A model generated the notes under the pieces. The model saw only the letters and a list, made by a program, of their open reading frames with translations, was not told the DNA's origin and did not search any database. A stretch of 64,000 nt of DNA from Hofstenia miamia (lineage: Eukaryota; Xenacoelomorpha; Acoela): the NCBI GenBank assembly GCA_004352715.1, contig SCFE01000109.1, forward strand, positions 981,800-1,045,799, in the 5' to 3' direction. Positions 58,680 to 64,000 of the stretch are shown here, in pieces. A program made the translations under genes and the position numbers. Numbering within the stretch: the first letter of the stretch is position 1; every line of letters begins with the position of its first letter.

Positions 58680-59310
58680 CATTTTGCGCCACTTTTTTCT
58701 GATTGGTCGTAGGAGATCGCCCTATGACTCATGGTCTGTTAGGTCTTGGATATTGACGGGATGCTGCAGTGACATCATGGATATTGTATAATTATGGTGT
58801 TGATTCACAAACATGTACTTACTAGTTTCTATAGTGAGTCATTAGTTGTGTGGCATTTATGGGGCATCAATTTAGTTTGCATGTTTGATTTTACATGTTT
58901 TGCACACATTTTTATATTTCTGCTAATATACATGAAATTTAACATGGTTTATGTAAAAAGGCGCAATTTCGATTTATAAAAAATTATACATGTGATGCTA
59001 ATAGTAGGACTTATACATGCTTTTTTTATACACTATTAAATTAGTTTTACATAATTGTAGACTACATGTCTATTCTTTTGCATTACTTGGCTTTATATAT
59101 TTTGTAGACTTCTAATCAACGTCTAATTATATATATATATCTTTTAATTAAGTAATGCATATTTAGAAGAAAAATTTTGTAAATTGACGATGCTCAAGTT
59201 GAGCAAAATATATCTGTTTTCGACTTTGCACATCTTTTTCAGTTTACTTGGTTTATAGCTCTCACGTGGGAGTAGACTTTTACATGGGTTTTCTGCTTCA
59301 CTGCTTTGTA
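58680..59310. repeat. Partial second foldback arm, direct orientation
   Basis: TGATTGGTCGTAGGAGATCG, then GGATATTGACGGGATGCTGC and TTTAGTTTGCATG, repeat the order of the left arm (56388-56520) in diverged form. Sequence up to about 59310 (ACTTTTACATGGGTTTTCTG, TTCACTGCTTTG) resembles the inner left arm near 57130-57170. So an older relative lies next to the main element. Confidence 0.6.
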
Positions 59311-59689
59311 ACAATAGGATATGGTTTAGTATGAAATTAATGTACGAATTCATTCTCCACTAGTATGGTAGTGGGCAGACACATTGGGTATCATTGAAAA
59401 CTATACTACAATTCGAACGAGTATCAAGCATATAGATGACAAGTTATATCAATCACTAGGAATCCATTATACCCGCTCTTCTGCATACTGAACACGAGGA
59501 CATCCTATTTAAAATGAGAGCTAAAAACGCCATTTCTGTTTGCAGAAAAGTAAAAACACAAGTTTCAATTTTGCCAAACAGGTTTCTGTGAAACCGTATT
59601 TATTGAAGTTTTACCTTAGATTCTTTTGCATTGGAGTAATCATACATTATTATTATGCTTACTTCTCACAGTTTCATGCTGGCATCCCT

Positions 59690-60118
59690 TTCAGCTCGGC
59701 GAACTGACCAGTTCCCAGGAAGTCTGCAAGGCTTCCTCAAGACTGGCTGCTCCTAACAATGCTGCCTTCTGCGCTACTGTCACTCCCCTCTTTGATACTT
59801 CCAACTCCTCCAATTATCTCATATGCTCCTACTACAACCTGGACTACTACAGCCTTCTTTAACTTCTACAGCCTTTCTATTTCCTCTGTCAACTCCCTGT
59901 ACTTGTCTGTCTTCTCTTTCTCCTTGCTTTCTACATCTGTCTTTTCTCTTTGTTTACCTATGTATGGCCTCCGTGGTTCTATCACCTTGTCTGTCTATGT
60001 TGAAGTCCCACAGTATCTTAACCTCATTTTCTATGACGTCCTGTAGCTTGTGCTCATACCACTTGTCTCCTGCTTCTAAACCATTCTTCCTGCTCAATCT
60101 ACAATGTACCATTCTATA
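59690..60118 (-). pseudogene. LINE C-terminal remnant, probably of a restriction-like-endonuclease class
   Basis: The minus-strand frame carries GLEAGDKWYEHKLQDVIENE then VKILWDFNI. After frameshifts it continues with VNKEKRQM, DKYRELTEEIERL, KLKKAVVVQVVVGAYE, and LEEALQTSWELVSS. This sequence order (KWYEHKP, ILWDF-I-TD, DK, KY-DL--E--R-W, VVVGALG) is the conserved C-terminal tail of a widespread animal non-LTR element, where it likely forms a restriction-like endonuclease fold. The reverse transcriptase is absent, so the copy is severely 5'-truncated. Confidence 0.75.
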
Positions 60119-60145
60119 ATAATAATAATTATTATTATTCTGCAA
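60119..60145. repeat. Trinucleotide run between two LINE fragments
   Basis: ATAATAATAATTATTATTAT-like sequence at the point where the two truncated LINEs meet. Confidence 0.85.
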
Positions 60146-60903
60146 AATTACATAGAGATGTTGATAGAGTAACGGAATATCTCACTAATAATTGTCTAAA
60201 ATAAACACAAACAAAACGCAGTTCGGAGTTTTCTTCAATGATATAATTGAACCACAAGCTCAAATTAATATTTTACAGGAAACTAGATAGTCAAACCAAC
60301 ATAAATTACCTAGGTGTGGATATTGATAATAAATTAGTTTTCACCAAATTTTTTTAGAACAAAATTAGTAAAATGTGCAAGACAATCTGCTACTTGTACG
60401 CGATGAGGCATCTATCTGTACTCGTTGAAGTTTTGCATGCCTTCGTACTGTCAGACTTGAACTATTGTTCATTTCTATTCATCAGTCTATCTACCAAACA
60501 CAACAAGAAACTGACTGAAACTATCAATTGGGCGATTCGTACTATGTAGAGTATCCCAAAATATGAATCAGTAAATTTCATAATGAAACAATTAAACATT
60601 TTACCTCCATATGAAACTATAAAACTTCAATCTTTAAATCTATTCCATAAATTCATGTTTTATCATAAATCAATTAAGTTTCTTGATAGATTCATCAAAA
60701 AGACCAACAGAGGTAATAAAGCGGCATCAATCCTCAAAAACAGCACTAAATTCTGGGACAGTTCCTATAGCTTAAATATCTTATCTTATAATCAAATTGT
60801 GGAATGCTTTAGACAATGATATAAGATATCAACCTAAATTAAAATTATTTAACAAACTACTGAAAGAGAATCTGAGAAATGACGTGTATTTGCAATGCAA
60901 GTG
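60146..60903 (+). pseudogene. LINE (CR1/Jockey-like) C-terminal remnant
   Basis: From the end of the RT onward: KLHRDVDRVTEYLTNNCLK, NYLGVDIDNKLVF, KISKMCKTICYLYAMRHLS, VLHAFVLSDLNYCSFLF, then a frame from 60583 (LNILPPYETIKLQSLNLFHK, and a following FIKKTNRGNKA) and, after a shift, LWNALDNDIRYQPKLKLFNK. These are the usual steps YLGV-D--L, L--A-VLP-LDYC, L-WLP---R, and W--LP--IR--. There are several frameshifts and stops. The 5' part is absent. Confidence 0.85.
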
Positions 60904-62340
60904 ATCTTATAATTTACATTAAATTCACCTATTTTTATTGTATTTGTTGACAATTTGTTTTTGTTCTTTTTTTATTTTATTCATAATTATTCAGAATAGA
61001 ATTGTTTCGTATTAATACTGCTTTTCATAAGACAGCACATTTTAATTTTATGCTGACTACACGCAAAATCGTTGGTCATCCCATTCTTGGTTCTTGCAAA
61101 ATATTCAGATGATGAAATTGACTTCATTGTGCATTTTCTACGCGATTTGCAATTTATATTTTAGCCTTGAGTGGCTTCCTACCATATTTGCAGTATATTT
61201 GCATGAATGGATGTAGTACCAATTCCAGATTTACATTCTGTGAATGAGTAGAATTTATAAATTCCTTTCGGTTTTCCATTAAGGAACACGATATAGCACT
61301 CTGGAAACTGATAAGAAGCTACGACGATTAGGTACCTTTATATATGCAATACTCCATTCACTTATTACTCAAGACTTTCAACGAAAATAATATTAAACAT
61401 AAATCGTCATTTCAAATAACAGTTTTTCAAATGCAGAAATCGCCGCATGCGTTATTTTAGAGCAGGTAAAGACAAAGACTATTTTAGTAAACAACATATA
61501 ATCTGAACAGAAATTCCGATATTTCTGACTAATATTTGAAAATATATAAATCATTCAACATTCATTATGGGCATTTTTGAACGGTCTGTTGTTCTGCTGT
61601 TAGGAAACCCCGAATTTCAAGGGAAAATTTAAATCGAAGCATTGAAATAAACGATCTATAATAATTTAATTTGAACTATTAAATAAATTACTGTTTTTGA
61701 AAATAGAATCACATAAGACATTAAAAATGACACTCAAATACGTTAATGTCATCAAAATCAATTTTATTAATAATGTATTACAAAACATACAAAAACTGAA
61801 TATACAAAATTAACAAACATTATTACTGTAAATGGAATAAAACGGAAAGGTGATGAAACCTAAAAATAAAAAATTTAAAAGTTTGCTATTAGTTTTACAA
61901 TGAATAATAATTAAAAATGCAGTATTGAATATACTCGGCCAGCCGAAACTTACAAAACAGAGATCTTTTCAATTTTAAAAATAGCTCATTAACATTTAGC
62001 CGTCAACGTTTCCTATTTTCAATTTTTGAAAATAACGAAATTTTGTCATTACAAGCATTTGAAATTGCATCATTTGAAAAACACACACACACACACAATT
62101 AACAAAAGTGAGCACTTTCATTAACTATTATAAAAAATGTTTTTTAAACTTTAAGCAATCAATTTTTAGTAAAATTTTCACATCAAACTATTTAAGAGGA
62201 CTAATATATTTAGTCACAAAAACAAGCAATTCTAACTTTTTATAATTATTATTATGCATTTCCATTTATAAATTTTTTAATTATAAATTTGAATTACAGA
62301 CTTGTAAATTTGCATTAAACTTCGTGTGAACAATTAGGGA
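60904..62340. other. No gene seen
   Basis: AT-rich, with a short (CA)n run at 62082-62096. No transposon ends were matched. Confidence 0.45.
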
Positions 62341-62353
62341 ACGTTGGCCGCAT

Positions 62354-63190
62354 TTGATGTATGAGATTAATTTTTTCGCGGGAAGGATCAAAACAACGAA
62401 TAACAGATTTGTTTTACGTAAAATTACAATATTGGCTAAGAATTTTTATGGAAAGCGTGTATGGTATTCAAAGTATTTTCCTGATGCTTGTAAACCCCCG
62501 AGTTCTCTTGCCATCGTTCCAATCAGCCAATGGTGAGCACTCTGATGTTGACAATATTGATGATAAATAAATTAAATTTGAAAGAAAATTCTGACGAGCA
62601 TTGTGTTTTTGATAACTTTTTTATATCCTGAAATTAGTGGCCAAACTAATAGAACTAACCAATGTCCACAAATTGATGAAAAATTTTTAAGAAAGGACTT
62701 TAGAGGAAGTTTTGAAGTGGCATGAAAACAGTATTATTGGTGTTGCATCAAATTGTTATGGTGTCGAGCCAATATCTAATCTAAATATATGTGTTAAAAA
62801 ATTTAATGTCACAATTACACAACTCAATCTTATAAGGGCTTACAACCGTGGAATGGACGGAGTTGATCTCCTAGACAAATTTCTTGGAAGTTATCGAATC
62901 AAAATTCGGGCAATGAAATGGTGGTGGCCTGTTTAGAAAAAGCTGCGATGGTTGGTACAGTTGCGGCTTGGATTCTCTACTTTTCTTACATTCAAATCAT
63001 TAACAAATGTCCCAAATTGAATTTCTGCGCGAAATAGTGTTGGGATTGGCATCAGGAAAGCCTAATGTAAACCGACTATGAGGTCGTGGATATCAAGTTC
63101 TTGATAGCAGAAGATATGATGGTTTCGATCACTTAAAAAGAAAATATGCTATAAGGTGTGTCTTACGACAAAAGAACAGTCGAATTGAGT
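62354..63190 (+). pseudogene. piggyBac transposase (PGBD2/3-like) C-terminal remnant
   Basis: The reliable part starts near 62640. There are traces of CPQIDEKFLRKDFRGSFE, then in the frame from 62712 KWHENSIIGVASNCYGVEPI and YNRGMDGVDLLDKFLGSYRI with the third catalytic Asp, KWWWP, then in shifted frames KAAMVGTVAAWILYF, QIEFLREIVLGLASGKPN and QVLDSRRYDGFDH. That order is the C-terminal half of PGBD2/3-type transposases. The region 62354-62570 has open frames but no motif that I can place. The Cys-rich tail is not evident. It is unrelated to the PGBD4-like element at 35144. Confidence 0.75.
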
Positions 63191-64000
63191 GATAAGGCTA
63201 AAAGAGTTAACAATAAGCCATGCAAAAAGGTTATCATGTTAAGTTACAAAACATTTACATCATTGAATCTTAAAGTTGATCGATAAAATTTATTACAATA
63301 ACAATATTTTCAGACCCTTTGACATTTGGATGCTGCCATTAAATTCACAATTGAAAAATCGCAGCCTATGAATTTTTAGACTTTGATTGGCAGTAGCATA
63401 ATTACTTTTTCAATAGCGTTTGCTGCAAGTAATCAGACTAAAATTTTAAACATGGTTTCCAATTCATTCAAGAAAAAAAGCGAGTATGTAATTTGGATAC
63501 AGAAGAACCTGCTTTTAATAACGCAACCCAAGTGGGTCTGTGAGAACAAGGGGAGAGGGTTGAGAAGCAGGGAATATTCAAAATTGTCTTTCAATTTCTA
63601 TGTTTTACTTCAAAAATGTATGAACATTGTTTTCCTATTCCTTCATTAAGACAGTCAAAATAACATTTCCAAAAAATAATGGTAAAACTTGATTTGCAAT
63701 CAAATTTAACTCAATCGAGAAAAAGGTGACCAAATGTCAAAAGTCGAAACCCTGATTTGGACATAATTTCACATAACCAGAGAAATTTGAAAATTTTCAA
63801 ACTCATAAGCAGGAAAAATTCTTTCGTCATTTTCAAAACACCAAACAATATTTGACCATTCTCCAATGAAAAAAGGACGCTTTTAAGTGGTAGACAGATG
63901 GAAGACTGTCGAAAATTACGAAAAAGTGAAGAATGTGAAAAAGTAAAATATTTGAATTACATTTTTAGTTATAAAATAAACAACTTTTATACAACCAACC
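63191..64000. other. No gene supported
   Basis: The 88-residue frame at 63383-63649 shows no domain. The rest is AT-rich. Confidence 0.4.

Noticed and set aside
59759-60119. Plus-strand Ser/Leu-rich frames of 95-98 residues
   Set aside because: They are antisense shadows of the minus-strand LINE tail, whose motifs are recognisable.
63383-63649. 88-residue frame near the window end
   Set aside because: No domain, no splice context, and ordinary AT-rich composition.

Overview
This is an AT-rich eukaryotic (animal) window. It has no operons. Genes are split by long introns with GT/AG junctions, short tracts of dead transposon genes are common, and (TA)n microsatellites are everywhere. The recognisable host proteins (a rhodopsin-class 7TM receptor and a secreted PAN/TSP1-like/SRCR-like protein), together with piggyBac, Tc1/mariner, PIF/Harbinger-like and two kinds of non-LTR elements, point to an invertebrate metazoan. 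A cnidarian or a lophotrochozoan would both fit; I cannot name the species.

Layout. 1-1.6 kb: AT-rich DNA without a visible gene. 1.6-19 kb: a nested duplication with the order A-B-A'-C-B'. A (1611-5051) and A' (8543-11983) stay in register with no net length change. B (5052-8499) and B' (15552-18998) do the same except for one 65-bp patch. C (11984-15551) occurs only in the second copy. B carries the first coding exon of the 7TM receptor, so that exon is present twice (8154-8415 and 18653-18914). The joints lie in (TA)n tracts, which suggests uncollapsed haplotypes or a tandem duplication misassembled through microsatellites. 19-26.6 kb: the receptor's intron, with MITEs and a deleted mariner, then its last exon (25600-26234). 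The segment from TM2 to early TM3 is missing. Two of the N gaps are flanked by duplicated sequence. 27-33 kb: intergenic DNA with an unrecognised pseudogene (29461-30281) and a Tc1-type transposase remnant.

33.1-46.2 kb, minus strand: a probable multi-exon secreted or cell-surface gene. Its elements are a start codon and signal sequence, a PAN/apple domain, a WxxW (TSP1-like) exon and several SRCR-like half-domain exons. Its last intron hosts a complete but dead piggyBac element (35144-37188) and an almost complete Tc1 element (38124-39752). This gene is the most useful discovery in the window, because none of its exons stands out as a long open frame. 47.8-52 kb: a Harbinger-type fragment and a decayed LINE on the minus strand. 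52-56 kb: mostly featureless. 56.3-59.3 kb: a foldback element with alternating minisatellite arms around a 1000-N gap. 59.7-60.9 kb: two unrelated LINE 3' ends lying back to back. 62.6-63.2 kb: a second piggyBac transposase remnant.

I found no CRISPR array, no rRNA or tRNA, and nothing that looks like an undescribed defence or biosynthetic system. The interest lies in the hidden extracellular-domain gene, the rearranged receptor locus, the repeat families, and assembly signatures that anyone using this scaffold should know about.
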